A stretch of DNA of 64,000 bases from Aquimarina atlantica (GCF_000626715.1 NZ_AQRA01000002.1:124001-188000), one strand, 5' to 3'. Counted from the first letter of the stretch, positions 18,034-28,748 are shown. Numbers and translations: made by a program. Notes: a model not told the origin generated them from the sequence alone.

Positions 18034-19221
18034 ATGAATTTTTCTGATGAGCGTAATTTTTCGAGCTATTTTATTATTATAGCTGTTTTAGTAATAACTG
18101 GTCTCGTTTTATGGAATACATCTCTATTCATGCAACGTCTTAAGGATGACGAACGAACAAAAGTTGAAATCTGGGTACAATCCCAGAAAGCATTAGATAG
18201 TGAACAATCTGATGACTATCTAGAGTTATCTATTGTAATAGGAGCAACAAATAATTCTATCCCCATAATTATTACAGACTCTAACGGTGATTTTATTAGA
18301 GATTCTCTGGGGAAACCCGACCCTAGTTATTTTAAAAATTTGTCACAAAATGTGGTTAAGAACGAACAAAAGTTGAAATCATATTTAAAAACGCTAAAAT
18401 CAGAAAATGACCCAATAGAACTCGATCTTAAAGATACTGTTCAATATATTTATTACGGAAATTCTGATATTTTAAATAAATTGAAATATTACCCAATGAC
18501 CATTGCCATCATTATATTTCTGTTAATTGGAGTGATTTATTTCTTTTTCACCACCTCTAAAGCTAGTGAACAAAACAAACTTTGGGCAGGTATGGCCAAA
18601 GAAACTGCCCACCAAATTGGTACACCACTATCCTCGTTGGTAGGATGGAATGAAATCCTGAAAACCGAAAATGTAAACCCAGAATATATCGTAGAAATAG
18701 AAAAGGATATTGAGCGACTAAAGATAATTACAGAACGTTTTTCTAAAATTGGTTCTATTCCCAATCTCGAAGATGTCGATATTGTAGAAGAAACCCGAAA
18801 TGCTTATACATATCTTCAATCCAGAAGCTCTAAACTTATTAATTTCTCACTCAATTTACCCGATAAACCTATTCATGTTTCTTTAAATCCTCAATTATAT
18901 AGCTGGACAATCGAAAACCTTGTAAAAAATGCTATTGATGCTATGCGAGGGAAAGGAGATCTTAAAATTGATCTTATAGATGATGCTAAGCGGGTATTTA
19001 TACGAATTAAAGATACTGGTAAAGGTATTCCTAAAAGCAAATTCACTAAAATTTTTGAGCCTGGATACACATCTAAGAGCAGAGGATGGGGTCTTGGTCT
19101 GTCCCTATCAAAAAGAATTATAGAAGAATACCATTTAGGAAAAATTAAAGTTCTTAAATCAGATATAGGTAAAGGCACTACTTTTCAAATCACACTTCGC
19201 AAATCTGGAGTTACTTCTTAA
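18034..19221 (+). CDS. Membrane sensor histidine kinase
   Basis: A 395-residue kinase. A first membrane segment at about 12-33 and a second at about 152-173 enclose an extracytoplasmic sensor of some 118 residues. The dimerisation/phosphoacceptor helix is AKETAHQIGTPLSSLVGW with the likely phosphorylated His193. The HATPase domain follows, with the N-box LVKNAIDAM, G1 DTGKGIP and G2 RGWGLGLSL. The H-box (AHQIGTP) is a variant seen in Bacteroidota kinases. No response regulator is adjacent, so its partner is elsewhere. A stimulus cannot be read from the sensor domain. Confidence 0.92.
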   Translation: MNFSDERNFSSYFIIIAVLVITGLVLWNTSLFMQRLKDDERTKVEIWVQSQKALDSEQSDDYLELSIVIGATNNSIPIIITDSNGDFIRDSLGKPDPSYFKNLSQNVVKNEQKLKSYLKTLKSENDPIELDLKDTVQYIYYGNSDILNKLKYYPMTIAIIIFLLIGVIYFFFTTSKASEQNKLWAGMAKETAHQIGTPLSSLVGWNEILKTENVNPEYIVEIEKDIERLKIITERFSKIGSIPNLEDVDIVEETRNAYTYLQSRSSKLINFSLNLPDKPIHVSLNPQLYSWTIENLVKNAIDAMRGKGDLKIDLIDDAKRVFIRIKDTGKGIPKSKFTKIFEPGYTSKSRGWGLGLSLSKRIIEEYHLGKIKVLKSDIGKGTTFQITLRKSGVTS

Positions 19222-19302
19222 TATTAAATTTTCTTAAAAAGGTATAACAATATTTTTTTCACAACGTTATAGAATACCTATTAAACGCCAAATCTAAACA
19301 AA

Positions 19303-19662
19303 GTGAAAACTGAATATATTATTTTAAAAGAAACAACTCTTAACAATAATTGTCCAGAATGCTACTCTACTGATGGCATGGTGCTTTCTTTCAAACAACA
19401 AAGATTAATATCAAAACTTCTGGTTAAAACCAAAAGTAATGTTATCGAAAGTATTAACTGTAATAAATGCGAAAATCAAATTTTCCCGGGGCAATGGACT
19501 ACAGATATAGAAAGAGTATATGATTACCATAAAAAAACAATCACTCGTCAATCTGGATCACTGCGTTTTACTAAATTGTTTTATGTTTTATTATTTATTA
19601 CGATTGCCATTGCTGCTTTTGCATACATCTATTTTTACAGATCTGATCTTTTAGGAATCTAA
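19303..19662 (+). CDS. Zinc-ribbon-like protein with C-terminal membrane segment
   Basis: A 119-residue protein, from a GTG start (VKTEYIILKETT). Two CxxC pairs, CPEC near residue 18 and CNKC near 53, suggest a zinc ribbon. A membrane segment (LFYVLLFITIAIAAFAYIYFY) closes the protein, so the ribbon probably faces the cytoplasm. It lies 81 bp after the histidine kinase gene and overlaps the convergent thioesterase gene by 4 bp. I recognise no family. Confidence 0.75.
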   Translation: MKTEYIILKETTLNNNCPECYSTDGMVLSFKQQRLISKLLVKTKSNVIESINCNKCENQIFPGQWTTDIERVYDYHKKTITRQSGSLRFTKLFYVLLFITIAIAAFAYIYFYRSDLLGI

Positions 19663-20069
19663 TATTGTTTCATAATCTGTCGTAATTCATCTGTAATCAA
19701 AAAGGTTTTGTCTGCATTAAAATCAAAACAAACCGCTACATCATGACCTTCTGCGCAAAGTACTCCTTCATCATTATACAAATGATGATGTAAGCCAAAA
19801 CTAGAGTTTTTAATAAACTCAACTCTAGTTTTGATTATTACATTTCCCGGAAAAAACAACGGGTTTTTAAAATCACATTGCGTAGAAACCAGCATAGGCC
19901 CTTTTTTAGTTTCGGCATATAATGTTGCCAAACCGGTTACTTCCCAGAATTGAACACGTGCACTTTGCATATATTTCATAAAATTCACATTGTTCACATG
20001 CTGATACGTATCCATCTCACTCCAATCAATTCGAAGTTGTAGAGATAGTTTAAAATCTGATTCCTGCAT
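19659..20069 (-). CDS. Acyl-CoA thioesterase (hotdog fold)
   Basis: A 136-residue 4HBT-family thioesterase. The catalytic-helix region reads LRIDWSEMDTYQHVNNVNFMKYMQSARVQFW, with the Asp/Glu-x-x-x-x-x-HVNN layout of 4-hydroxybenzoyl-CoA-type enzymes, then FKNPLFFPGNVIIKTRVE for the central strand. The acyl substrate is not evident. It starts 4 bp after the HIT gene ends, so the two form a unit, perhaps with greA beyond a terminator. Confidence 0.88.
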   Translation of the reverse strand: MQESDFKLSLQLRIDWSEMDTYQHVNNVNFMKYMQSARVQFWEVTGLATLYAETKKGPMLVSTQCDFKNPLFFPGNVIIKTRVEFIKNSSFGLHHHLYNDEGVLCAEGHDVAVCFDFNADKTFLITDELRQIMKQY

Positions 20070-20073
20070 ACAC

Positions 20074-20463
20074 TTATAAATTCGATTGAATTTCTTTTGC
20101 CAGTGCTTTAAATTCTGATTCTGACATAGAGACTTTATGCTGAAAAGTCATCTCTTTCATTTCATTTAGCGGAATTAAATGTACATGTACATGTGGTACT
20201 TCTAAACCTACAACGGCAATACCAACACGTTTACAGGAGACTGTTTTTTCTATAGCTTTTGCTACTTTACGAGAAAAGCGCATTAGCTCTAGATATTCGT
20301 CTTCATCAAGATCAAATATTTTATCTTCTTCTTTTTTAGGAATACAAAGTGTATGTCCTTTTGCATTTGGACTAATATCCAAAAAGGCGTAATAATTCTC
20401 ATCTTCGGCCACTGTATATGATGGAATTTCGCCATTTACAATTTTAGTAAATAGGGTAGACAT
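20074..20463 (-). CDS. HIT-family nucleotide hydrolase
   Basis: A 129-residue HIT-superfamily protein (HINT branch), hydrolysing nucleotide phosphoramidates or similar compounds. It opens STLFTKIVNGEIPSYTVAEDENYYAFLDI and carries the active-site triad VPHVHVHLIPL near residue 98. The length is usual. It lies 4 bp upstream of the thioesterase gene. The terminator at 20534-20561 separates it from greA, yet both may share some readthrough. Confidence 0.93.
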   Translation of the reverse strand: MSTLFTKIVNGEIPSYTVAEDENYYAFLDISPNAKGHTLCIPKKEEDKIFDLDEDEYLELMRFSRKVAKAIEKTVSCKRVGIAVVGLEVPHVHVHLIPLNEMKEMTFQHKVSMSESEFKALAKEIQSNL

Positions 20464-20533
20464 TAATTAAATTTTAGTTGGGTTACGGTTTTCGAAATAT
20501 AGTTTATTTATCTGTAAGTCAAAACCATAAAAA

Positions 20534-20561
20534 AGCCTTTTTTAAAAAATTAAAAAAGGCT
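20534..20561 (-). terminator. Terminator after greA
   Basis: A 10-bp stem, AGCCTTTTTT / AAAAAAGGCT, with an 8-base loop. On the minus strand it is followed by TTTTTTATGG, a good rho-independent terminator, 29 bp after the greA stop codon. Confidence 0.75.
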
Positions 20562-20589
20562 AGTAATAAAACTTAAAAAATTGTTTCTT

Positions 20590-21066
20590 TTAATCTCTTG
20601 TAATCTCTACAACATCAAACTTCATAATCCCGTTAGGCACTTGTATTTCAGCTATTTCGCCAACACTTTTCCCTAACAAACCTTTTCCGATAGGAGAATC
20701 TACAGATATTTTTCCTGTTTTAAGATCCGCTTCACTTTGTGCTACCAGTTTATAAGTCATTTCGGCACCATTAGTTTGGTTTTTGATCTTTACAGTAGAA
20801 TGTATAAGAGCCTTAGACGTGTCTAATTGAGATTCGTCTATTAAACGTGCATTCGAAAGAGTTTCTTCTAATTTAGAAATTCTCATCTCTAACAATCCCT
20901 GTGCTTCTTTTGCGGCATCATACTCGGCATTTTCACTTAAATCCCCTTTATCACGCGCTTCGGCTATCGCTTGAGAAGCTTTTGGGCGCTCTACATCCTT
21001 AAGCTGACCTAGTTCGTCTCTTAGTTTTTTAAGCCCCTCGGCAGTATAATAAGATACTTTGCTCAT
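20590..21066 (-). CDS. greA: Transcription elongation factor GreA
   Basis: Rescues backtracked RNA polymerase by stimulating transcript cleavage. From ATG 21066 the protein is 158 residues (MSKVSYYTAEGLKKLRDELG), matching the family length; an upstream in-frame ATG would add 22 untypical residues. The N-terminal coiled coil carries EARDKGDLSENAEYDAAKEAQG with the acidic tip residues that reach the polymerase active site; the C-terminal FKBP-like domain ends with SPIGKGLLGKSVGEIAEI. It is divergent from the small lipoprotein gene at 21187. Confidence 0.97.
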   Translation of the reverse strand: MSKVSYYTAEGLKKLRDELGQLKDVERPKASQAIAEARDKGDLSENAEYDAAKEAQGLLEMRISKLEETLSNARLIDESQLDTSKALIHSTVKIKNQTNGAEMTYKLVAQSEADLKTGKISVDSPIGKGLLGKSVGEIAEIQVPNGIMKFDVVEITRD

Positions 21067-21186
21067 AACTTCATCGTTTATATAAATACAAAAAATCCCA
21101 TAAGAATGGGATTTGTTATTCAAAGATAACAAAAATTTTACTGAAGACTACAAATTTACGTAATTTGCCAATACAATAGTAATGTT

Positions 21187-21618
21187 ATGAAAAAGACTTT
21201 ATTTTTTGCAGGTATTTTTTTGATTTTATCATGTGGTAGTGATGATAATGGAGATAACAATCAATTTCTACCTCCATCCAGTGTTAATTATCAAATTAAT
21301 CTTAATTTACCTCAATTCAACTCACTTAAATTTCCGAGTAATCATTTGGTAGATAACTCAGAAAACGGAAGTATTAAAGGAGTTATCATTTATAATATTG
21401 ATAACACTCAGTATGCTGCTTTTGAGCTTAGTGACCCTAATCATGCTCCCAGCTCCTGTTCTACTCAGACAATTGATGGGATCACCGCTACTTGCAATTG
21501 CGATGACGGAAACAGTTACAATATTATTACCGGACAACAAACCTCTGGAGATGGTCAATTTGGATTAAGGCGATATAATGTGAGGCGAGAAGGAAACATC
21601 TTATTTATCTCTAACTAA
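21187..21618 (+). CDS. Small lipoprotein, Rieske-like fold without His ligands
   Basis: A 143-residue lipoprotein: signal MKKTLFFAGIFLILSC with lipobox LILSC (Cys16). The mature part has a Rieske-like plan: CSTQTIDGITATCNCDDGNSYNIITGQQTSGDG, then LRRYNVRREGNILFIS, like the cluster-binding loops and final strands of Rieske proteins. The usual CxH...CxxH ligands are not present; only Cys remain. So the fold may be kept without a 2Fe-2S cluster. It lies divergent from greA, a placement I believe is common in flavobacteria. Function unknown. Confidence 0.72.
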   Translation: MKKTLFFAGIFLILSCGSDDNGDNNQFLPPSSVNYQINLNLPQFNSLKFPSNHLVDNSENGSIKGVIIYNIDNTQYAAFELSDPNHAPSSCSTQTIDGITATCNCDDGNSYNIITGQQTSGDGQFGLRRYNVRREGNILFISN

Positions 21619-21646
21619 TTGTGCAAAGAAAAAAAGCAACTTGATT

Positions 21647-22057
21647 TTAATCAGTATCTTGTTTTTTTGAAATCACAATTTTAAAAGAAAGCGGAAAATC
21701 AAAATCTTTTAGCTTAAATTCATACTCATCGTTCCAGGATGAAGGTGCATATGTATATGCTGTTTCCCCTTGTAAACCATACCTGTAAACTTCTATTTCT
21801 CCACAATTATTTCCTTTAGAAAGCGATAGTTGCACACCTGTTTTTGTTTGGCCACTGGCACCATGTGTTGGGCGTTTATGAGAATAACCTGTTAATAGAA
21901 TAGACAAAGAGTCTGTAAGCATTATTGGTACATTAGGCTCTAGTTCAACCAGTATCGGGTTTGCATATTGTATTGTTCCTGCACCCTCTTCTTGTTGGGC
22001 ATAACTTAAATGATTCCAAAAAAGAAAAAGAGAAATTACAGCAATTATCCTACTCAT
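21647..22057 (-). CDS. Small exported protein of unknown function
   Basis: A 136-residue protein from ATG 22057 (MSRIIAVISLFLFWNHLSYAQQ), an evident signal peptide; an upstream ATG would add six residues. The mature part is likely beta-rich: IQYANPILVELEPNVPIMLTDS near the start and YEFKLKDFDFPLSFKIVISKK near the end. It converges on the small lipoprotein gene. It lies 60 bp downstream of thiH on the same strand, but nothing in it suggests a thiamine role. No family recognised. Confidence 0.7.
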   Translation of the reverse strand: MSRIIAVISLFLFWNHLSYAQQEEGAGTIQYANPILVELEPNVPIMLTDSLSILLTGYSHKRPTHGASGQTKTGVQLSLSKGNNCGEIEVYRYGLQGETAYTYAPSSWNDEYEFKLKDFDFPLSFKIVISKKQDTD

Positions 22058-22117
22058 AATAATAAAATTATACATCCTATACCCGAAACAGTTTTTAGCC
22101 CTTAAATATATTATAAT

Positions 22118-23257
22118 TTATTTCCAATTATAGGCCCAATCTTTCCAAACTACTTCTAGTCCTTTATTTTTAAGCATTTTTACTATATCTCCTGTAGAAC
22201 GTTCATCAGAAATCTCGAATTGTTCTAAGGATTGTGGCTCTACGACATAACCTCCCGGATTAGTTTTAGATTCGGCACTTATAGAAGTGATCCCCAGATT
22301 TACAATATGTTCTCTAAACACCTCACTTTCTCGAGTAGACAAAGACAATTCTACATCTTCATCTAACAATCGAAAAGCACATATTAACTGTACCAAATCC
22401 GAATCTGTCATTGCTACTTTTGGCTCTAGCCCACCACTATGTGGTCTTAGTCTCGGAAAGGATATCGAATATTTTGTTTTCCAATATGTTTTTTGCAAAT
22501 AATTAAGGTGTAAGGCTGTAAAAAAGCTATCTGCCCTCCAATCCTCTAACCCAAAAAGAGCTCCTAATCCTATCTTATGAATTCCTGCTTTACCTAATCG
22601 ATCAGGGGTTTCTAATCGATAATCAAAATTAGATTTTCTTCCTTTGGGATGATGTTTTTTATACTCAGACTTATGATATGTTTCCTGATATACTAATACG
22701 GCATACAAACCATTACTAATCAATAATTCATAGTCAGACTGATGTAATGGTTGTACCTCTATCGTAATATTGGCAAATTTTGATTGTATGAGTTGTATGG
22801 CATTATTGATATACTCTACTCCCACTGTCTGATTAGCTTCTCCTGTAACCAAAAGAATATGATCATAGCCTTTGGATTTTAGGTACTCTACTTCTTTTAG
22901 AATTTCTTTATCGGTTAATGTTCTTCTCGGAATTTTATTAGTCATACTAAATCCGCAATACGTACATATATTTTGGCACTCATTACTTAAGTACATCGGG
23001 GTATACATCTGGATGGTGTTGCCAAAACGTTTTTTAGTAGTATAGCTACTTATTTGCGCCATATGTTCTAAATATGGTTTTGCGGCAGGAGAAATCAATG
23101 CCTTAAAATCTTCAAGATCTCTTTTAGGTTTTTCTAGAGCATGAACAACATCTGCTTCTGTCTTAGAAAAAATACTTGAAAGGGTTGCTTCCCAATCATA
23201 TTGCTCGAATATATCTTTGAAACTGGTATCAGGTAACGGGTATCGGGCATCTGTCAT
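22118..23257 (-). CDS. thiH: 2-iminoacetate synthase ThiH
   Basis: Radical SAM enzyme that cleaves tyrosine to 2-iminoacetate (dehydroglycine), a precursor of the thiamine thiazole ring. The 379-residue protein shows the radical SAM cluster motif NECQNICTYCGFSM (CxxxCxxC, about residues 93-100) and the family segments LLVTGEANQTVGVEYI, RLRPHSGG and the C-terminal ISAESKTNPGGY. It overlaps the four-helix-bundle gene by one base (TAATG type). It is the last thiamine gene in the operon; no thiF follows. Confidence 0.96.
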   Translation of the reverse strand: MTDARYPLPDTSFKDIFEQYDWEATLSSIFSKTEADVVHALEKPKRDLEDFKALISPAAKPYLEHMAQISSYTTKKRFGNTIQMYTPMYLSNECQNICTYCGFSMTNKIPRRTLTDKEILKEVEYLKSKGYDHILLVTGEANQTVGVEYINNAIQLIQSKFANITIEVQPLHQSDYELLISNGLYAVLVYQETYHKSEYKKHHPKGRKSNFDYRLETPDRLGKAGIHKIGLGALFGLEDWRADSFFTALHLNYLQKTYWKTKYSISFPRLRPHSGGLEPKVAMTDSDLVQLICAFRLLDEDVELSLSTRESEVFREHIVNLGITSISAESKTNPGGYVVEPQSLEQFEISDERSTGDIVKMLKNKGLEVVWKDWAYNWK

Positions 23258-23607
23258 TACTTAATTGCTTTAACTAAATTAAACAACATCTTCCTGATAA
23301 AAACTACCTTGTTTAACAGATCATTTGCTTGTTCTTTTTCTAAATAGCCTAAATCTTTTGATAAAATCAAAGGATATTCGACCTCTGAAATAGATCCAGA
23401 AGCAATTCGTAAGAATCTTGCAAATTCTTTGTTGAAATCATGACCACAACCTTCAGATATATTGGTTGGAACAGAAGTGGATGCTCTTCTTAGTTGTGAT
23501 ATAATCCCAAACCTCTCGTCATCAGGAAACCGCTTAGTTAATTCATAAATTAGTAAACATAATTTATGGCTTTCTTTCCAAACTTTTAATTCTTTAAAAT
23601 CTCTCAT
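23257..23607 (-). CDS. Four-helix-bundle protein (S23/IVP-like)
   Basis: A 116-residue protein from ATG 23607 (MRDFKELKVWKESHKL). It matches the small four-helix-bundle family first described as 23S rRNA intervening-sequence proteins: FKELKVWKESHKLCLLIYELTKRFPDDERFGIISQLRRASTSVPTNISEGCG (read in parts), then FLRIASGSISEVEYPLIL. Members form pentamers and are related to bAvd, the diversity-generating retroelement accessory. Here no rRNA or retroelement is near; it sits inside the thiamine operon between thiG and thiH, overlapping thiH by one base. Its role there is unknown. Confidence 0.88.
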   Translation of the reverse strand: MRDFKELKVWKESHKLCLLIYELTKRFPDDERFGIISQLRRASTSVPTNISEGCGHDFNKEFARFLRIASGSISEVEYPLILSKDLGYLEKEQANDLLNKVVFIRKMLFNLVKAIK

Positions 23608-23694
23608 AAACATATTTTAATCAGTTTCTAAGTATCACTTTTCGACATTACCCCCAATACCAGAAACCTGATACCCAAATTCTGATACCTCTTT
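23608..23694. repeat. Degenerate GATACC-word intergenic repeat
   Basis: Between thiG and the four-helix-bundle gene lies a stretch built from variants of a short word: CAATACCAGAAACC, TGATACCC, TGATACC. Similar word repeats lie at 26529-26611 and 52135-52340 in this window. No coding potential is visible. Confidence 0.5.
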
Positions 23695-24468
23695 TTAACC
23701 TTGTGTTAAAAATGATGTTAACGGGCTACTTGCCTCTGCATATTGTCTAACAGGGGCTAATTTTGAGTTATATGCCATACGACCTGCCTCTACAGCCATT
23801 TTAAATGCTTTTGCCATCGTTATTGGTTGTTGAGATACTGCAATAGCTGTATTTACCAATACTGCGTCTGCACCAATCTCCATCGCTTGTGCCGCATGAG
23901 AAGGGCTTCCGATACCAGCATCTACAATTACAGGAACATTACTTTGATCTATGATAATCTCTAAAAACTCTAATGTTTTTAACCCTTTATTACTTCCTAT
24001 TGGAGCACCCAAAGGCATCACACATTGTACTCCCACTTCTTCTAAGCGTTTACACAAAACCGGATCTGCATGAATATATGGCATGACCACAAATCCTTGT
24101 TTTACCAATTCTGAAGCAGCTTTTATGGTTTCTATAGGATCGGGCAATAAATATTTTGGATCCGGATGAATTTCTAATTTTATCCAGTTTGTCTCTAAAG
24201 CTTCTCTTGCTAATTGTGCTGCAAAAATAGCCTCTTTAGCATCACGAACTCCAGATGTATTAGGAAGTAAATTAATCCTGGGGTGATCCAAATGTTTTAA
24301 TATATCATCATTCTCATTATTAACATCAACTCTTTTTAATGCTACTGTTATTAATTCACTTTCTGATATAAGTAATGCATCTCTCATTAACTGAGAAGAG
24401 CTAAATTTTCCTGTCCCGGTAAATAAACGGGATGAAAATTCTTTATCTGCAATTTTTAATTTTTCCAT
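23695..24468 (-). CDS. thiG: Thiazole synthase ThiG
   Basis: Forms the thiazole phosphate ring of thiamine from DXP, dehydroglycine and ThiS thiocarboxylate. The 257-residue TIM barrel has the opening [19 protein letters not shown], the [14 protein letters not shown] segment, [16 protein letters not shown] with the Schiff-base lysine region, and the phosphate-binding end [31 protein letters not shown] (read in parts). It starts 3 bp after thiE ends. The four-helix-bundle gene follows. Confidence 0.97.
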   Translation of the reverse strand: MEKLKIADKEFSSRLFTGTGKFSSSQLMRDALLISESELITVALKRVDVNNENDDILKHLDHPRINLLPNTSGVRDAKEAIFAAQLAREALETNWIKLEIHPDPKYLLPDPIETIKAASELVKQGFVVMPYIHADPVLCKRLEEVGVQCVMPLGAPIGSNKGLKTLEFLEIIIDQSNVPVIVDAGIGSPSHAAQAMEIGADAVLVNTAIAVSQQPITMAKAFKMAVEAGRMAYNSKLAPVRQYAEASSPLTSFLTQG

Positions 24469-24471
24469 TTC

Positions 24472-25131
24472 TTAACGATTAGCTGGTAGCTTTTGAACCA
24501 TTAGTTTTTTTATAGTTTCTATTTTTTTCTCCAGATTTACCTGATTTGTCAACTCTCCCGAAACAGCAATTCCTGATATTCCTGTCTGCATAAGTGTGGT
24601 GATATCCTTTTCTGTAATTCCTCCTATTGCAACAACAGGTATTTCTGCATTTTCATTTTTAAGTTGACCAAGAATATTTTGACAGCCATCAATTCCTAAC
24701 ACCGGACTTAGTTTTTTTTTGGTTATCGTATGCTTATAAGGACCAAGACCTATATAATCTACACCATCTTTAATATGTTGTAAACAGTTTTCTATAGTAT
24801 TTGCAGTACCACCTATAATAAAATTATCACCCAAAATTTTTCTTGCCTCTCGAGGATTCATATCATTTAATCCCAAATGTATACCATCTGCCAGAACAGC
24901 TTTTGCCACACTTACATTATCATTGACAATCATAATAGCATCATATTGATCACAGATATTGCGGCATTGTATTGCCGTATCCAGGTACGTTGCTATGTCT
25001 TCATCTTTAAGACGTAGTTGTATCCATTTGCAACCAGCTTTGCAAGCATTCTTTATATTTTTAAGATGTTCCTGTGGAGTTTTACCTTGTGAAATATATT
25101 GTAAACCTACTTCTTTCATAATCTTTACCAT
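24472..25131 (-). CDS. thiE: Thiamine-phosphate synthase ThiE
   Basis: Joins HMP-PP and thiazole phosphate to make thiamine monophosphate. The 219-residue TIM barrel has WIQLRLKDEDIATY, MIVNDNVSVAKAVLADGIHLGLND (the conserved diphosphate and Mg site), FIIGGTANT, YIGLGPYKHTITKK and VAIGGITEKDI. All catalytic segments look intact, so this is the functional ThiE of the two homologues here. It overlaps thiD by one base (TAATG) and precedes thiG by 3 bp. ATG 25131 and the internal ATG four codons later are both plausible starts. Confidence 0.94.
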   Translation of the reverse strand: MVKIMKEVGLQYISQGKTPQEHLKNIKNACKAGCKWIQLRLKDEDIATYLDTAIQCRNICDQYDAIMIVNDNVSVAKAVLADGIHLGLNDMNPREARKILGDNFIIGGTANTIENCLQHIKDGVDYIGLGPYKHTITKKKLSPVLGIDGCQNILGQLKNENAEIPVVAIGGITEKDITTLMQTGISGIAVSGELTNQVNLEKKIETIKKLMVQKLPANR

Positions 25132-25907
25132 TAAATTCTATGATACCCCAACAGGCTATTGTTTGAGCTTAATACTTTTTCGGTATACCTTTTTCCTCTA
25201 TAGCAAGCTTTGAGTAAAGGAAACCCTAATGCCAAATATGTTATAATTGCAGAAGAAAGTACACAGCCACTTCCATGTTTTTCTGATATGTTTTGTCTTT
25301 TTGGATTAAACACAAACTGTTTCTCATCGCTGGTAAACAACTCATCTTTTCCGATCGTTTCTTTTCTATGTCCTCCTTTAAGAAAAAGATTCGTTTTATT
25401 AGCAATATGAGCGATTGTTTCTTCAATAGTTTTACCTGTATACAACCTTTCTATTTCATTATAATTTGGTGTTAGAAGGTAAATTTTGTGTAATACTTCC
25501 TCAAATTGTTTTTCGATGGTATTCTGGTTATTTAAATCGCCATTATAAGAATGAAAATCAAAATCTGAACTAGATTTTAATACTGGATCTAAAACAATTT
25601 TAATTGCATTATTTTTTTCTAATACAACATCAATAATTTGATTGAGTACTTCCCAGTTTTGAACGATTCCTATTTTTACAAAGTCTATGGCAAACCGATC
25701 AAATAGTATATCTATTTGATTTTTAATCACATCAAAATCTATCCATTCGCACGATGCAAATTCAACATCATTCTGGATCGTATTTGCGGTACAAACAGAC
25801 AAACCATAGCCTTTTAATGCTTCAATTGTTTTAACATCTGCAGTAAGCCCGGCTCCGTTAGATGGATCAAAACCTGCTATGGTAAGTATGTACGGCCTTT
25901 TTATCAT
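25131..25907 (-). CDS. thiD: Hydroxymethylpyrimidine (phosphate) kinase ThiD
   Basis: Phosphorylates HMP and HMP-P to HMP-PP for thiamine synthesis. The 258-residue ribokinase-like protein has ILTIAGFDPSNGAGLTADVKTIEAL at the N-terminus, VLDPVLKSSS in the middle, LLTPNYNEIERL, and the anion-hole and catalytic-base motif HGSGCVLSSAI near residue 215 (G-x-G-C type). It overlaps thiE by one base. Confidence 0.95.
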   Translation of the reverse strand: MIKRPYILTIAGFDPSNGAGLTADVKTIEALKGYGLSVCTANTIQNDVEFASCEWIDFDVIKNQIDILFDRFAIDFVKIGIVQNWEVLNQIIDVVLEKNNAIKIVLDPVLKSSSDFDFHSYNGDLNNQNTIEKQFEEVLHKIYLLTPNYNEIERLYTGKTIEETIAHIANKTNLFLKGGHRKETIGKDELFTSDEKQFVFNPKRQNISEKHGSGCVLSSAIITYLALGFPLLKACYRGKRYTEKVLSSNNSLLGYHRI

Positions 25908-25925
25908 TCCTACTAAGAGTTGGCT

Positions 25926-26528
25926 TTACGTAGTTTGTATTGTTTTAAGCTTATTATAAATCATTTTGAAACTTTCTAACGAATCCTCTGTATTCCATAT
26001 TCCTCCTAAAACACCTACTCCTTTAAATCCCAGATCAAATGTTGCTTGTAATGTGTTTTCATTAATTCCGCCCATCCCTATTACAAATTCATTTAGATCA
26101 GTAACATCAAATCCTTTCCCTGCGTAACCTGCTTTTGAAATTGAACTAAAAACAGGGCTTAACAAAACATATTTAAAAGTAACCGGGCAACTTTTTATAT
26201 CCTCTTTAGAATGAAAAGAGCTACTTACTTTATAACCCTTGGCTTTATAACTACTACTATATTCTTCTAGTTTTTCTTCTAAATCCAATCGTGGTTGCTC
26301 CTGAATATGAATACCTCTCAACTTAAATTCTTCGCATAATTCATGAAATTGATGTAGCATAATACGGTTGTGGTATTTTGCATCAATTTGATTGAGTAAA
26401 GTTCTGTATCCTTCAATATTCATAGTTGGTTTACGAAAATGTAGTATTTCTAAACCATTATCGAATAGTGAATTGATTTTATCGGCTTCACTTTCTAATT
26501 CTCGTTCTGAAGTTAATACGATTAGCAT
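25926..26528 (-). CDS. ThiE/TenI-like protein
   Basis: A 200-residue second member of the ThiE/TenI superfamily. It keeps the barrel plan: MLIVLTSERELESEADKI, ILHFRKP, RGIHIQEQ, YVLLSPVFSSISKAGYAGKGF, GMGGINENTL and GVGVLGGIW. The ND motif and other diphosphate-binding residues of ThiE are replaced, and LSPVFSSISK resembles TenI. TenI is a thiazole tautomerase that aids thiamine synthesis. So I infer a TenI-like tautomerase rather than a second synthase, but a weak ThiE is possible. It lies between thiC and thiD. Confidence 0.8.
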   Translation of the reverse strand: MLIVLTSERELESEADKINSLFDNGLEILHFRKPTMNIEGYRTLLNQIDAKYHNRIMLHQFHELCEEFKLRGIHIQEQPRLDLEEKLEEYSSSYKAKGYKVSSSFHSKEDIKSCPVTFKYVLLSPVFSSISKAGYAGKGFDVTDLNEFVIGMGGINENTLQATFDLGFKGVGVLGGIWNTEDSLESFKMIYNKLKTIQTT

Positions 26529-26611
26529 AGATTCTAAATATCAGGTTTTAGCTATCGGGTATCAGGTTTTAGGCATCAGGGTTATGAAACTCAACACCTA
26601 ACTACTGACAC
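26529..26611. repeat. Degenerate TATCAGGTTTT-word repeat
   Basis: The gap between thiC and the TenI-like gene is built from variants of one word: TATCAGGTTTTAG, TATCGGG, TATCAGGTTTTAGG and CATCAGGG, followed by CACCTAACTACTGACAC. It is noncoding and related in style to 23608-23694 and 52135-52340. Confidence 0.55.
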
Positions 26612-28483
<1,872 letters not shown>

Positions 28484-28547
28484 TCAGGTTTTGATCATAC
28501 CCTTAGCTGTTAGTTTTTCTTATAGTATTAATGATTTGTAATTAATC

Positions 28548-28748
28548 CTACCCGCCTTGAGTAGCTTTTATGATTACTATATCATCATCGTTTTCTATCA
28601 TTGTTTGTTCCCATTTTTCTTTAGAAATGACTTCATTATTAATGGCAATAGCAATTCCGTTAGGAAGAATATCTAATTGCTCTAACAATTTTTTTATTGA
28701 ACTGTTTTCTAAAATTGATTGGGATTGATTGTTAACGTTTATGGTCAT
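28548..28748 (-). CDS. thiS: Sulfur carrier protein ThiS
   Basis: Ubiquitin-like carrier of the thiazole sulfur; its C-terminal GG is adenylated and thiocarboxylated. From ATG 28748 the protein is 66 residues (MTINVNNQSQSILENSS), ending IIKATQGG. The open frame reaches back to 28817, but those extra residues would invade the riboswitch leader and are unlike ThiS. It is first in the thi operon, 88 bp downstream of the TPP riboswitch. The ThiS adenylyltransferase ThiF is not in this locus. Confidence 0.94.
   Translation of the reverse strand: MTINVNNQSQSILENSSIKKLLEQLDILPNGIAIAINNEVISKEKWEQTMIENDDDIVIIKATQGG

Noticed and set aside
23257..23607. Part of a diversity-generating retroelement
   Set aside because: The protein is bAvd-like, but no reverse transcriptase or template/variable repeat pair is nearby.
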